This document shows, one piece after another, positions 1 to 11,220 of a stretch of 64,000 nt of DNA (its first letter is position 1; every line of letters starts with the position of its first letter). The stretch is from the NCBI RefSeq assembly GCF_047511655.1, contig NC_133392.1, positions 97,209,042-97,273,041 on the forward strand, in the 5' to 3' direction. Origin of the DNA: Castor canadensis (taxonomy: Eukaryota > Chordata > Mammalia > Rodentia > Castoridae). Position numbers and translations under genes: made by a program. Under the pieces are notes generated by a model. The model did not search any database. It had not been told where the DNA came from and worked only from the letters and a program-made list of their open reading frames with translations.

Positions 1-41
1 GTGTGTGTGTGTATGTGTGTATGTGTGTGTGTGTGAGTGTG
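1..41. repeat. (GT)n microsatellite at window edge
   Basis: An almost pure GT dinucleotide run with a few GTAT and GAGT interruptions. It sits at the upstream edge of the visible L1-a 5'UTR. The corresponding place in L1-f (about 30420) has no GT run, so this is a copy-specific expansion or insertion. Confidence 0.9.
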
Positions 42-555
42 TAGTTTTGGTCTACTTTATGCATCCCCTTTGATGAGACAACAACAGAACAACATCTGAG
101 GCACCAACTCCAGGACCGGAGATTGAGACAGACACCCAAATTATTAAGACCAAAACTGCATTGCATATAAACTTGGAAGATTTTGGTTTTTTTTTTTTAA
201 TTTTCTAGTTTCCATTTTATTTTAATTCATTTTTATATATAGACGTTTCTTTCATTTACTTATTTTTTATTTGTTTTATCTTTGATTTTCAATCCTCCCT
301 CTGTCTCTCTAATGTCTGTTCAGCTTACTGTCGATTAGTACACTAACACTCCCTGTTTATACCTTTGAAACTCTCTTGTCTGATACCTTGTTCTGCTTTC
401 TCCCTCTTGTCTGTGTATTTGTTTTCCCCTTTTCTTTAACTTCTTGCTTTCCATTTCAGCTCACCCTTCCATTCTAAATATTACCATTGTTATTATTACA
501 AGCTAGAAAATACTTAATTGCACACAGTACAGGGACAGTAACAACACAAAAGACA

Positions 556-1756
556 ATAACGGGAAGACAGAAAAAACAAGGACCAGTTTCCCCACATCAA
601 AAAATTTGTACAGGAACCAGAGGGGAATGAAGAGAACAGAAACTCAGATCCAGACTCCAACAAAATGAAGATAAACTATGCCAAAGGACCCAATGAAGCC
701 CACAAGAATAATTTAAAAGAAGACATACTACAAGTACTCCATGAGAATTTTATACAGATGATACTGGATAGGGTCAACCAAAATGTACAGGAGACACTCA
801 AGAAATTCCAAGACAAAAAAAATAGAGAATTTGAAAAAGCAAAAGAAGAAATAAAGGAAACCATAGAAGCACTGTATAAACACCAAAGTGAAAGAGAGAA
901 CACAATGAATAAATGGATAAATGAACTCAGGACAAAAATAGACAACATTACAGAGGAAAACTGCCAGGATATGGAAAACCTCAGAAAAAAGAACGAAACA
1001 GAACTGCAAAACAAAACGGAAGGCCAATCCAGCAGAATAGAACAAACAGAAGACAGAATCTCAGAACTTGAAGATGAAATGGTAATTAAAGGAAAAATCG
1101 AAGAACTATTAATTAAACAACTCAAGACCTGTGAAAAGAAAATGCAAGAACTCACCAACTCCATCAAAAGACCAAACTTGAGAATCATGGGCATCGAAGA
1201 AGGAGAAGAGGTGCAAGCGAAGGGAATGCATAATATATTCAACAAAATAATAATGGAAAATTTCCCAAATCTAGAGAAAGATATTCCCATACAGATGCAA
1301 GAGGCCTCCAGAACACCAAACAGACCAGATTAAAATAGAACTACTCCATGACATATCATCATTAAAACAACAAGTTCAGAAACTAAGGAAAGAATATTGA
1401 AGGCTGTAAGAGAGAAAAAACAAACAACATACAAAGGTAAACCCATCAAAATCACAGCAGACTTCTCAACAGAAACATTAAAAGCAAGAAGAGCATGGGG
1501 TGAGATCTTCCAGGCACTGAATGAAAATAACTTCAACCCCAGGATACTTGACCCAGCAAAGCTATCATTCAAAATAGATGGAGCAATAAAAGAATTCCAT
1601 GATAAGCAGAAACTAAAACAATATGTGACCCCAAAGCCACCATTACAAAAGATTCTGCAAGGGATTCTGCACGCAGAAAGTGACACCCAAATTAACCATG
1701 AAAAGGAAAGCAGCACCAAACCACAGGATAAGAAAAAGCAAGACAGTAGAGAGTAA
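556..1756 (+). pseudogene. L1-a ORF1 (L1 ORF1p, RNA-binding chaperone), broken
   Basis: ORF1p is a trimeric RNA-binding protein that coats L1 RNA. The readable frame starts at 665 (MKINYAK). Comparison with L1-f (ATG at 30968) suggests the original start was at 556-558, where ATG has become ATA, followed by a one-base loss before 665. Residues about 30-150 are Lys/Glu-rich heptad sequence, the coiled coil. Then comes the RRM region ending near the SIKRPNLRIMGI motif, then the C-terminal domain from 1397 (KGKPIKITADFSTETLKARR). Two in-frame stops interrupt it: TAA at 1331-1333 (CAA in L1-f) and TGA at 1349-1351. The frame is otherwise open to 1756. Confidence 0.93.
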
Positions 1757-1806
1757 CATCAAGTTAGGTACACACAATCAAACCTTCAAACAACTAAGAC
1801 AACTAA

Positions 1807-4800
1807 ATGGCAGGAATCACCACATACCTATCAGTACTAAAGCTTAATGTTAATGGACTTAATTCACCCATCAAAAGTCACCACTAGATGAAATGGATTA
1901 AAAAAGAAGATCCAACAATTTCTTGCTTACAAGAGACTCATCTCACTGACAGAAATAAGCATATGCTTAGGATGAAAGGCTGGAAGAAGATTTACCAAGC
2001 CAATGGCCCCTGAAAGCAGGCAGGAGTAGCAATACTTATCTCTGACAAAGTAGACTTCAAACCTACATTGATCAAACAAGATAAAGAAGGACATTACATA
2101 CTAATAAAAGGGGAAATAGACCAAAAGGAAATAATAATCATCAATCTGTACGCACCCAATGTCAACGCACAAAATTTTATCAAACATACCCTGAAAGACC
2201 TAAAAGCATATATAAATGCCAACACAGTGGTTGTGGAAGACTTTAACACCCCATTATCATCAATAGATAGGTCATCCAAACAAAAAATCAATAAAGAAAT
2301 CCAAGACCTAAAATATGCAATAGATCAAATGGACCTAGTAGATGTCTACAGGACATTTCATCCAACTTCTACACAATATACATTCTTCTCAGCAGCCCAT
2401 GGAACCTTCTCCAAAATAGATCATATCCTAGGGCACAAAGCAAGCCTCAGCAAATATAAGAAAATAGAAATAATACTGTGCATACTATCTGACCACAATG
2501 CAGTAAAAGTAGAACTCAACAACAAAAGTAAAGACAAAAAACATGCAAACAGCTGGAAACTAAATAACTCATTACTTAATGAAGAATGGATCATCGATGC
2601 AATAAAAGAGGAAATTAAAAAGTTCCTGGAAGTCAGTGAAAATGAAAACACAACCTACCAGAACCTATGGGACACAGCAAAGGCAGTCTTGAGAGGAAAG
2701 TTTATAGCCATGAGTGCATATATTAAAAAGATTGAAAGATCCCAAATCAATGACCTAATGATACATCTCAAACTCCTAGAAAAACAAGAACAAGCAAATC
2801 ACAAAACAAACAGAAGGAGAGAAATAATAAAAATAAGAGCTGAAATCAATGAAATAGAAACCAAAAAAACCATACAAAGAATTAATGAAACAAAAAATTG
2901 GTTCTTTGGAAAAATAAACAAGATCGATAGACCCCTGGCAAACATGACTAAAATGAGGAGGGAAAACCCCAAATTAGTAGAATTAGGAATGCAAAAGGGG
3001 AGATAACAACAAACACCATGGAAGTCCAGGAAATCATCAGACACCACTTTGAGAACCTATATTCAAATAAATTTGAAAATCTAAAAGAAATGGACAGATT
3101 TCTAGTTACATATGAGCATCCAAAACTGAACCAAGAGGAAATTAATCACCTGAATAGACCTATAACACAAAATGAAATTGAAGCAGCAATCAAGAGTCTC
3201 CCCAAAAAGAAATGTCCAGGACCTGATGGATTCTCTGCTGAATTCTATCAGACCTTTAAAGAAGAACTGATACCAACCCTCCTTAAAATGTTCCATGAAA
3301 TAGAAAGGGAAGGAAAACTGCCAAACACATTTTATGAAGCCAGTATTACACTTATCCCAAAACCAGGCAAAGACACCTCCAAAAAGGAGAACTATAGGCC
3401 AATCTCCTTAATGAACTTTGACGCAAAAATCCTCAACAAAATAATGGCAAACCGAATTCAGCAACACATCAAAAAGATTATTCACCACGACCAAGTAGGC
3501 TTCATCCCAGGGATGCAGGGGTGGTTCAACATACGAAAATCAATAAACATAATAAATGACATTAACAGAAGCAAAGACAAAAACCACTTGATCATCTCAA
3601 TGGATGCAGAAAAAGCCTTTAATAAGATCCAACATCATTTCATGATAAAAGCTCTAAGAAAACTAGGAATAGAAGGAAAGTACCTCAACATTATAAAAGC
3701 CATATATGACAAACCTACAGCCAGCATTATACTTAATAGAGAAAAACTGAAACCATTCCCTCTAAAATCAGGAACCAGACAAGGATGCCCACTATCTCCA
3801 CTCCTATTCAACATAGTACTGGAATTCCTAGCCAGAGCAATTAGGCAAGAAAAAGGAATAAAAGGACCACAAATAGGTAAAGAAACTGTCAAAATATCCC
3901 TATTTGCAGATGACATGATCCTATACCTTAAAGACCCAAAAAACTCTACTCAGAAGCATCTAGACATCATCAATAGCTATAGCAAGGTAGCAGGATATAA
4001 AATCAACATAGAAAAATCATTAGCATTTCTATACACTAACAATGAGCAAACTGAAAAAGAATGTATGAAAACAATTCCATTTACAATAGCCTCAAAAAAA
4101 ATCAAGTACCTAGGTGTAAACCTAGCAAAAGATGTAAAAGACCTCTACAAGGAAAACTATACACTTCTGAAGAAAGAGATTGAGGGAGACTATAGAAAGT
4201 GGAGAGATCTCCCATGCTCATGGATTGGTAGAATCAACATAGTAAAAATGTCGATACTCCCAAAAGTAATCTACATGTTTAATGCAATTCCCATCAAAAT
4301 TCCAATGACATTCATTAACGAGATTGAAAAATCTACTGTGAAATTTATATGGAAACACAAGAGGCCACGAATAGCCAAGGCAATACTTAGTCAAAAGAAC
4401 AATGCAGGAGGTATCACAATACCTGACTTCAAACTATATTACAAAGCAATAACAATAAAAACAGCATGGTACTGGCACAAAAACAGACATGAAGACCACT
4501 GGAACAGAATAGAGGACCCAGATATGAAGCCACACAACTTTAACCAACTTATCTTTGACAAAGGAGCTAAAAATATGCATTGGAGAAATAGCAGCCTCTT
4601 CAACAAAAACTGCTGGGAAAACTGGTTAGCAGTCTGCAAAAAACTGAAACTAGATCCATGTATATCACCCTACACCAAGATTAACTCAAAATGGATCAAG
4701 GATCTTAATATCAGACCACAAACTCTTAAGTTGATGCAGGAAAGAGTACGAAATACTCTGGAGTTAGTAGGTATAGGTAAGAACTTTCTCAACGAAACCC

Positions 4801-5634
4801 CAGCAGCACAGCATCTAAGAGATAGCATAGATAAATGGGACCTCATAAAACTAAAAAGCTTCTGTTCATCAAAAGAAATGGTCTCTAAACTGAAGAGAAC
4901 ACCCACAGAGTGGGAGAAAATATTTGCCAACTATACATCAGACAAAGGACTGATAACCAGAATATATAGGGAACTTAAAAAACTAAATTCTCCCAAAACT
5001 AATGAACCAATAAAGAAATGGGCAAGTGAACTAAACAGAACTTTCTCAAAAGAAGAAATTCAAATGGCCAGAAAACACATGAAAAAATGCTCACCATCTC
5101 TAGCAATAAAGGAAATGCAAATTAAAACCACACTAAGATTCCACCTCACCCCTGTTAGAATAGCCATCATCAGCAACACCACCAACAACAGGTGTTGGCG
5201 AGGATGCGGGGGAAAAAGGAACCCTCTTACACTGTTGGTGGGAATGTAGACTAGTACAACCACTCTGGAAAAAAATTTGGAGGCTACTTAAAAAGCTAGA
5301 CATGGATCTACCATTTGATCCAATAATACCACTCTTGGGGATATACCCAAAAGACTGTGACACAGGTTACTCCAGAGGTACCTGCACACCCATGTTTATT
5401 GTGGCACTATTCACAAAAGCCAAGTTATGGAAACAGCCAAGATGCCCCACCACTTACGAATGGATTAAGAAAATGTGGTATCTATACACAATGGAATTCT
5501 ATGCAGCCATGAAGAAGAACGAAATGTTATCATTCGCTGGTAAATGGATGGAATTGGAGAACATCATTCTGAGTGAGGTTAGCCTGGCCCAAAAGACCAA
5601 AAATCCTATGTTCTCCCTCATATGTGGGCATTAG
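1807..5634 (+). pseudogene. L1-a ORF2 (L1 endonuclease / reverse transcriptase), four lesions
   Basis: ORF2p nicks target DNA and primes reverse transcription of its own RNA. ATG at 1807. The N-terminal AP-like endonuclease spans about 1807-2520 with SDHNAVKVE near its end; the usual GDFN motif reads EDFN. The RT domain lies in the 743-codon open stretch 3018-5249 and keeps [14 protein letters not shown] and the catalytic FADD (3903-3914). The cysteine-rich C-terminus follows (NNRCWRGCG, then WWEC in the shifted frame). Lesions: TAG at 1885-1887, TGA at 2011-2013, a one-base loss near 2965 and a one-base gain in the G run near 5210. The last two cancel, so 5302-5634 returns to the starting frame. 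It ends at TAG 5632-5634. Confidence 0.95.
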
Positions 5635-6140
5635 ATCAAGGGCAAACACAACAAGGGGATTGGACTATGAGCACATGATAAAAGCGAGAGCACACAAGTA
5701 AGGGGTGAGGATAGGTAAGACACCTAAAAAACTAGCTAGCATTTGTTGCCCTTAACGCAGAGAAACTAAAGCAGATACCTTAAAGCAACTGAGGCCAATA
5801 GGAAAAGGGGAACAGGTACTAGAGAAAAGGTTAGATCACAAAGAATTAACCTAGAAGATAACACCCACGCACAGGAAATCAATGTAAGTCAATGCCCTGT
5901 ATAGCTATCCTTATCTCACCAGCAAAAACCCTTGTTCCTTCCTATTATTGCTTATACTCTTTCTACAGCAAAATTAGAAATAAGGGCAAAATAGTTTCTG
6001 CTGGGTATTGATGGAGGGGAAGAGAGAGGGTGCGGAGTGGGTGGTAAGGGAGGGGTTGGGGGCAGGGGGGAGAAATGAACCAAGCCTTGTATGCACATAT
6101 GAATAATAAAAGAAAAATGAAAATAAATAAATAAATAAAT
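5635..6140 (+). other. L1-a 3'UTR with G-rich tract and A-rich tail
   Basis: Follows the ORF2 stop and closely matches 36042-36510 and 45816-46132. A G-rich block at about 6010-6070 contains a canonical four-run G-quadruplex motif at 6048-6070, just upstream of the terminal AATAAA-like tail. G-rich 3'UTR tracts are a known mammalian L1 property. Confidence 0.85.
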
Positions 6141-6458
6141 CTTAGCAATGATTTTTTTAGTATGCAAGAAAAGGAAAAATAAACAAGTGGAACTTCATTA
6201 GACAAAAAAGTTTCTGCTCAACAAATAAAACAGTATCAAAAAAATACAAAGGCAATACAGAGAATGGGAAAAGTATTCCCAAACCACGTATTTGATAAGA
6301 TGTTACTATCCAAAATACATAAAAAATGTATACAATTCAATAGCAGAAACAAAAAATTTAAAAGTTGGAAAAGAGATTTGAGTAGACATTTTTCCAGGGA
6401 AAAATGATCAAAACAAGTATATAAACAGGGTGTAATACCATTAAGAAAATGCAAATCA
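6141..6458 (+). mobile_element. Old L1 ORF2 fragment, segment 1 of 3
   Basis: Diverged + strand L1 ORF2 3' sequence; the 'aagtggaacttcattagac' stretch aligns with the [10 protein letters not shown] region of ORF2. It stops in the stretch equivalent to KEMQIK and resumes at 6841 after a younger L1 3' end. It resumes again at 9361 after the twin-primed L1. Much more decayed than L1-a. Confidence 0.75.
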
Positions 6459-6840
6459 ACAAATGAAGAAAATTAGAGGAGATAAACAAATTGGAGTTAT
6501 AATACATATAAACATGGAACTATCACAAGGAAACTCCTTGTGTAGCTACCTTTTTTCTCAAACAAGCAAAAATCATTTTTTTATTTTTTTATTTTTTCTT
6601 CTACAAAATTGGGGTGGTGGAGGGGAAAGAGGATAGGAGGGTGAATAGGATGCAAAAAATGTGTACACATGTATGTAAATGCAAAAATGATACCTGTTAA
6701 AACTATTCCAAGAATCAGGGGAGAGGGGTAAAGGAGAGTGGTGGAGGGCCTGAATCCAAGTATGATATATTTGATACACTGTAAGAACCTTTATAAATGC
6801 CACAATGTACACCCACCCAGCACAATAATAAAGGGAAAAA
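6459..6840 (+). mobile_element. Truncated L1 3' end (B-type 3'UTR)
   Basis: Matches the 3'UTR of the twin-primed L1 at 8970-9330: a purine-rich tract, 'gatatatt', 'ccacaatgtac' and a terminal 'cacaataataaa' tail. It interrupts the older L1 ORF2, whose sequence reads on from 6458 to 6841. Severe 5' truncation is typical of L1 retrotransposition. Confidence 0.75.
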
Positions 6841-6936
6841 ATCACAACGAGATATCACCTCACATCTGCTTGGAGGGCTACTGTCAGAAAGTCAAGAGAC
6901 AAGAAGTGTTGAAAGGAGTGTGGATGAAAGGAAACC
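6841..6936 (+). mobile_element. Old L1 ORF2 fragment, segment 2 of 3
   Basis: Continues segment 1 in the same frame region (equivalent to the RYHLTPVR to RCWRGCG part of ORF2). It is broken at 'ggaaacc', and the same ORF2 sequence continues at 9361 with 'ccttttgcactg'. This defines the insertion point of the L1 at 6937-9360. Confidence 0.7.
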
Positions 6937-7972
6937 ACTTACCTTCATGTAGTCCCATTTGTCAATCTTTTCTCTTAGTTGCTGAGCCATTGTGTTCTAT
7001 TTAGGAAGTCATTGCCTATGACTATTTGCTCCAGTGTATTTCCTGCTCATTCCTTCAAAGCTTCAGGTCTTATATTAAGGCCATTGATCCACTTTGAGTT
7101 GATACTGAAACAAGACATGGATCTAGTTTCAGTTTTCTTTGTGCGGATATCCAGTTTTCCCAGCAACATTTGTTAAAGAGACTATCTTTTTTCCATCACA
7201 TGCTTTGGGCACCTTTGAAAAAAATCAGGTGGGTGTGGCTATGTGGATTCATATCTGCATCCTCTATTCTGTTCCACTGGTCTTCATGTCTGTTTTTGTG
7301 CCAGTACCATGCTGTTGTTTTATTGTTATGGCTCTGCAGTGTACTTTGAAGTCAGGTATTGTGATACCTCCAGTATTGCCTTGGTTACTTATAGTCTTTT
7401 GTGCTTCCAAATGAACTTTAGGGTTAATTTTTCAATCTCTCTGATGAATGTCATTGGTATTTTAAGGTTTACTCTAAATTAAACATGTAGATTATTTTTG
7501 TTAGTATAGCCATTGTCAGAATATTGATTCTGCCAATCAATGAGCATGGGAGATCTTTCTACTGTAGTTTCTTCTATTTCTTTCTTCAATGGTTTATAGT
7601 TTTCATTATAGAGGTCTTTCACTTCTTTTGTTAGGTTTATTCCTAGGTATTTTATTTTCTTGAGGCCTACTGTAAATGACATTGTTTCCCTGTTTTCTTT
7701 CCCAGGCTATTCATTGAAAGGCTAAGGATTTTTGTAAACTGATTTTGTATCCTGATACTTTGCTGAAGCTATTTATGATGTCTAGGAGTTTTTTGGCAGA
7801 GTTTTATGAGTCTTTTAGGTATATGATCATGTCATCTGCAAATAGGGATACCTTGACTTCTTCCTTTCCTATTTGAATTCCTTTTAGTTCTTCTTCCTAT
7901 CTTATTGTTCTAGCAAGGACTATGTTAAATAATAGTGGAGGGGACATCCTTATCTTATTCCTGACTTTAGGG
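6937..7972 (-). mobile_element. L1-b, inverted upstream half (twin-priming inversion)
   Basis: Antisense L1 ORF2. From left to right it runs backward from the ORF2 region just before the KLKSFC motif (6944-6970, complement of gattgacaaatgggac) to the RT region around GTRQGCPLS (7930-7970). The + strand half at 7973 starts with ORF2 sequence immediately downstream of this segment's left edge, which is the arrangement twin priming produces. Target DNA is the older L1; the duplication is short (AAACC plus A residues). Confidence 0.85.
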
Positions 7973-9360
7973 AAACTAAAAAGCCTCTGCACAACGAAAG
8001 AAATGGTTAGTAGATTGATGAAGCTGCCCACAGACTGGTAAAAAAATCTGCCAGCCATATATCTAACAAGGGATTAATAACCAGAATATACAGGGAACTC
8101 AAAACCTAAACTCCCCTAAAAAACAATGATCCAGTGAAGAAATGGGCAATTGAACTGAACAGAGCTTTTTCAAAGGAAGAAGTCTAAGCTAAAAAAAAAA
8201 AAAGACATGAAGAAATGCTCAACATCCCCGGCCATAAAGGAAATGCAGATCAAAACCACTTTAAAATTCCATCTTACTCCTGTTAGAATGGCTATCATTA
8301 AGAATACAAACAGCAACAAATGTTGGAGAGGATGTGGGGATTAAGGAACTCTCATACACTGCTGATAGGATTGTAAATTAGTACAACCACTGTGGAAAAC
8401 AGTTTAGAGACTCCTCAAAAAAATAGAACTGCCTTATGATCCAAAAATTCCACTCTTAGGGATATAACCGAAGGAATGTGAGTCAAAACACAATAAAGAC
8501 ACTTGCACACCTATGTTTATTGTAGCACTGTTCACAACAGACAAGCTATAGAAATAACCCAGATGCCCTACAACTGATAAATTAATTAAGAAAATGTGTG
8601 TGAGTGTGTGTATATATATAGAATGGAGTTTTACTCAGCCAAAAAGAAGAATGAAACAATGTGGTTTGTGGGTAAATGGATGCAAGTGGAGGACATCAAG
8701 TTAAGTGAAGTAAGCCAGGTTCAGAAAGTCAAAGGCCACACATTTTCTCTCATATATGGGAGATAGACACAATGTAAATATAAGAGTATTATGAAAAATA
8801 ATTTTTACACTAAGGGGGGATCAGTAATGAGGAGGGAGGGCAAAAGAAGGAAGTTAAGAAGGTGAATATGGGTGTCATACTTTCTATACAAAAATGAACA
8901 TAGAATTTTTCAACCTGTTGATATCACCATAAGAAGCAAACTAGGCAGATAGGAGAAATATATATATATATAATACATATATGCATGAAAATGTCACAAA
9001 GAAACTCCCTGTAGAGCTATCTTAAATAAACAAAAATGCCTTTTTTCAAAACCAGAGAACAGGAAGGTAAACGGTTCTGTCTGGGGATTGGTACCAGTGG
9101 GAGGAAGGAGGATATAAGGAAAGTGTAAAGGAGGTTGAATGCAGTGGAAATATTATGTACTCATGTATGAAAATGAAAAAATGAGACTTGTTGAAACTGT
9201 TCCAGGAATGGGGAGAGGGAGAATAAAGGAGAATGATGGGGGCGGTGAATCCGACTGTGATATATTGTAAGTTCTTCTGTAAATACCACAATGTACCCCC
9301 AGTACAACAATAATAAATAAAATAAGATAAATTTTTTTAAAAATCAAAACTAAAAAAAAA
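7973..9360 (+). mobile_element. L1-b, sense downstream half with B-type 3'UTR
   Basis: Sense ORF2 C-terminal sequence (about 7975-8765, many stops and indels, a small TG/TA repeat at 8594-8630), then a 3'UTR of about 560 bp, then an A-rich end at 9310-9360. The 3'UTR type differs from L1-a: it lacks the strong G tract and ends with 'ccacaatgtacccccagtac' plus AATAAA units. It is the reference for the many short B-type 3' ends in this window. Confidence 0.85.
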
Positions 9361-9505
9361 AAACCTTTTGCACTGTTAGCAAGCATGTAAATTGACACAG
9401 CCATTCTTGATAAGTTAAAAATGGAACTAGCCTGTGATCCAGCAATTCCATTTCTGGGTGAACATCCAATGAGAATGAAAGCAGTATCTCAATGAGAGAC
9501 CATTT
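9361..9505 (+). mobile_element. Old L1 ORF2 fragment, segment 3 of 3
   Basis: Resumes the ORF2 sequence interrupted at 6936 ('cttttgcactgttagcaagc', the LLHCWW region) and runs to about 9500 through the 'gcaattccatttctggg' stretch, equivalent to IPLLG. Confidence 0.7.
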
Positions 9506-9660
9506 TTTATCTTTACATAAGCATTTACTGATGAAAATTTCCTTCTAATTACTGCTTAGCTGCATCTCAAAATGTTTGTGCTTTTATTATCATTGTTTCA
9601 AAATAGTGGGCAACTTTCTTTGTGATTTCTTCTTTGGGCCATGACTTGTTTGAATGTAAG

Positions 9661-9751
9661 ACGTTTTGAGGAGTTCTGGTGCACCTCAGTAGTAGAGTGC
9701 TTGCTTAGCATGTGCAAGGCCCTGGGATCAATCCCCAGCACCACAAAAACT
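9661..9751 (+). mobile_element. ID-type (tRNA-derived) SINE
   Basis: Contains an A-box-like 'cacctcagtagtagagtg' and a B-box-like 'ggatcaatccc', then 'cagcaccacaaaaac'. It is flanked by an 8-bp target duplication, AATGTAAG, at 9653-9660 and 9752-9759. The duplication lies inside the antisense old L1, which resumes after it. Confidence 0.85.
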
Positions 9752-9849
9752 AATGTAAGTTGCTTAATTTCCAGATATATGGGTCTTTTCTAGCTATTTT
9801 ATTAGCTGATTTGTCATTTAATTCCCAGGGAATATATTGTATAAAAATT

Positions 9850-9975
9850 CAGTCTTTACAATTTTTTAAATGAGGAACAATTTATTTTGCCTCACATTTT
9901 CAGAAGTTCTAGTCCATCATGTGTGGGCAGGGTGGAAGTGCAGCGCAACAGAGCAAAGAACCAGAAAATAGAGCA
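9850..9975 (-). mobile_element. Probable MaLR-type LTR scrap
   Basis: The 'atttattttgcctcacattttcagaag' region through the 'gtccatcatg' stretch resembles the antisense start of the MaLR-type LTRs at 36567 and 58456. Only about 120 bp is recognisable. It could be chance similarity in AT-rich DNA. Confidence 0.35.
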
Positions 9976-10394
9976 CTAGCTGGATTTCTCCTATTTTCTA
10001 ACATTTTAGATTTATTTTATAGTCTTTCAAATGATCTGTCTTCATGTCTATTTTATTACTATTTGCAAAGTACGTCTGTCTTTAATTGTTGGGTACAATG
10101 CTTACAATCGGTAACTAAGAGTGGCTACTGGTGTCATGCCAATCTTCTACATCATTAATAACGTATATTCATAGCTTTGACATTTGGGATGATGCTTCAT
10201 TTCTTCCTGTAGATTTAAGTTGCTGTCTAGAGCATTTTTCTTCAGCATTTCTTGTACAACAGGTCTGTGGGCTATAAATTCTGTTTTTTGCTCATATGAA
10301 AATGTATTCATTTAACTCTCATTTTTGGAATTTAACTTTACTGAATATAGAATTCTTGGTTGAAAAACTTTTCAACCTTTTTCATGCAGCACTA

Positions 10395-10655
10395 TGAGTG
10401 TGTCATTTCCTCAAGTTTGCTAGGCAGGTGCTCCACCACTTGAGTCATGCCTCCAATCCTTTTTGCTCTGATTATTTTCTTCTTGCATATCTGAGATGAC
10501 AGGTGCATGCCACCTTGCCGAACCATTGATTGAGGTAGGGTCTCACAAATTTTATTCCCAGGGCTGGGCTTGTACCACAATCCTCCCATCTTCTACCCCC
10601 TGAGTAGGTAGGATTATTGGTGTGAGCCACTGAGCGTAGCTGAAGTATGTCACTT
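10395..10655 (-). mobile_element. Composite SINE (B1-like + ID-like), antisense
   Basis: From the left, an antisense ID-like unit ('ctaggcaggtgctccaccac', complement of the ID A box), a T-rich linker, then an antisense 7SL/B1-like unit ending in 'ggattattggtgtgagccac'. Imperfect duplications near GTGTGTCATTTC and GTATGTCACTTC flank it. The interrupted host is the old antisense L1. Confidence 0.8.
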
Positions 10656-10876
10656 CAGCTGTTCTGGACTGAAAGGTTTCTGACAAGATGTCTCCTGTAA
10701 TATAATCATTGTTCTTTTTGTATATAATGTGACATTTTCTTCTAATGCTTCAAGTTTTTCTCTTTATCACTGGCTTTCAACAGTTTGAACATGACATGGC
10801 TAGGGCTGCTGTTTTTTCCATCTTGCATGGAGTTGGTTGAGGTTCTTAGATCTAGCATAGAGTCAAGAAAAGCACC

Positions 10877-11077
10877 GGGTGGGGGGGGGGGTGCCAGTGG
10901 CTCATGCCTGTAATCCTAGCTACTCAGAAGGCAGAGACTAGAGGGATCATAGTTCCAGCCTAGGCAAATAATTTGTGAGACCCTATCTCAAAAAAACCCT
11001 TCACAAAAAAGGACTGGTGGAGAGGATCAAGGTGTAAGCCCTGAGTTCAAGCCCTAATAATGAAAAAAAAAAAAAAA
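10877..11077 (+). mobile_element. Composite SINE (B1-like + ID-like) with 12-bp TSD
   Basis: Starts with a G-rich head, then 'ggctcatgcctgtaatcc' (7SL/B1-like), 'gagaccctatctcaaaaa', an ID-like unit ('ggactggtggagaggatcaa', 'gagttcaagcc') and a long A tail. A perfect 12-bp duplication, AAGAAAAGCACC, lies at 10865-10876 and 11078-11089. The A tail and duplication show ordinary L1-driven insertion. Confidence 0.92.
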
Positions 11078-11094
11078 AAGAAAAGCACCAAAAT

Positions 11095-11220
11095 GAGCTA
11101 GGCATGATGGCTCACATCTATAATCCCAGACACTTGGAAGGTAGAGATTGGGAGGATCATGGTTCAAGACCAGCCTGGGAAAAAAACTAGTGAGACCCCA
11201 CTTCAACAAACAGACTAAAT
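11095..11220 (+). mobile_element. B1-like 7SL SINE monomer
   Basis: 'gctaggcatgatggctcac' to 'gtgagaccccacttcaac' matches a 7SL-derived monomer. No ID-like unit follows, unlike the neighbouring composites. It sits only a few bases after the previous SINE. Confidence 0.8.

Larger units (their letters stand above)
42..6140 (+). mobile_element. L1-a: near-complete LINE-1, 5' end outside window
   Basis: Autonomous non-LTR retrotransposon in the order partial 5'UTR (42 to about 555), ORF1 (about 556-1756), ORF2 (1807-5634), G-rich 3'UTR (5635 to about 6105) and an A-rich AATA tail ending near 6140. The 5'UTR matches that of L1-f at 30440-30960, so the element should extend left beyond the window. 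It belongs to the same young group as L1-f and the truncated copy at 45816. Both ORFs are broken, so it is not autonomous now. No left target duplication can be read because the left flank is missing. Confidence 0.95.
9505..10870 (-). mobile_element. Old antisense L1, interrupted by SINEs
   Basis: Minus-strand L1 read 3' to 5' along the window. 9505-9850 corresponds to the ORF2 endonuclease region. About 10140-10395 and 10656-10868 correspond to the ORF1 C-terminal region (the 'tagaattcttggttgaa' motif). It is broken by an ID SINE at 9661, a probable LTR scrap near 9850 and a composite SINE at 10395. Heavily diverged, so boundaries are approximate. Confidence 0.65.

Noticed and set aside
676..1719. 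Several 100-200 codon minus-strand frames over L1 ORF1
   Set aside because: Shadows of the A-rich, Lys/Glu-rich ORF1 coding strand (giving Ser/Phe/Leu-rich antisense translations).
3018..5249. 743-codon open frame as a host gene
   Set aside because: It is the RT and C-terminal part of L1 ORF2 ([18 protein letters not shown]), out of frame with its own start because of a nearby deletion.
9661..9751. tRNA gene
   Set aside because: A-box and B-box sequences are present, but the unit has an A-rich tail and a target duplication, and matches other ID-like copies; it is a tRNA-derived SINE.
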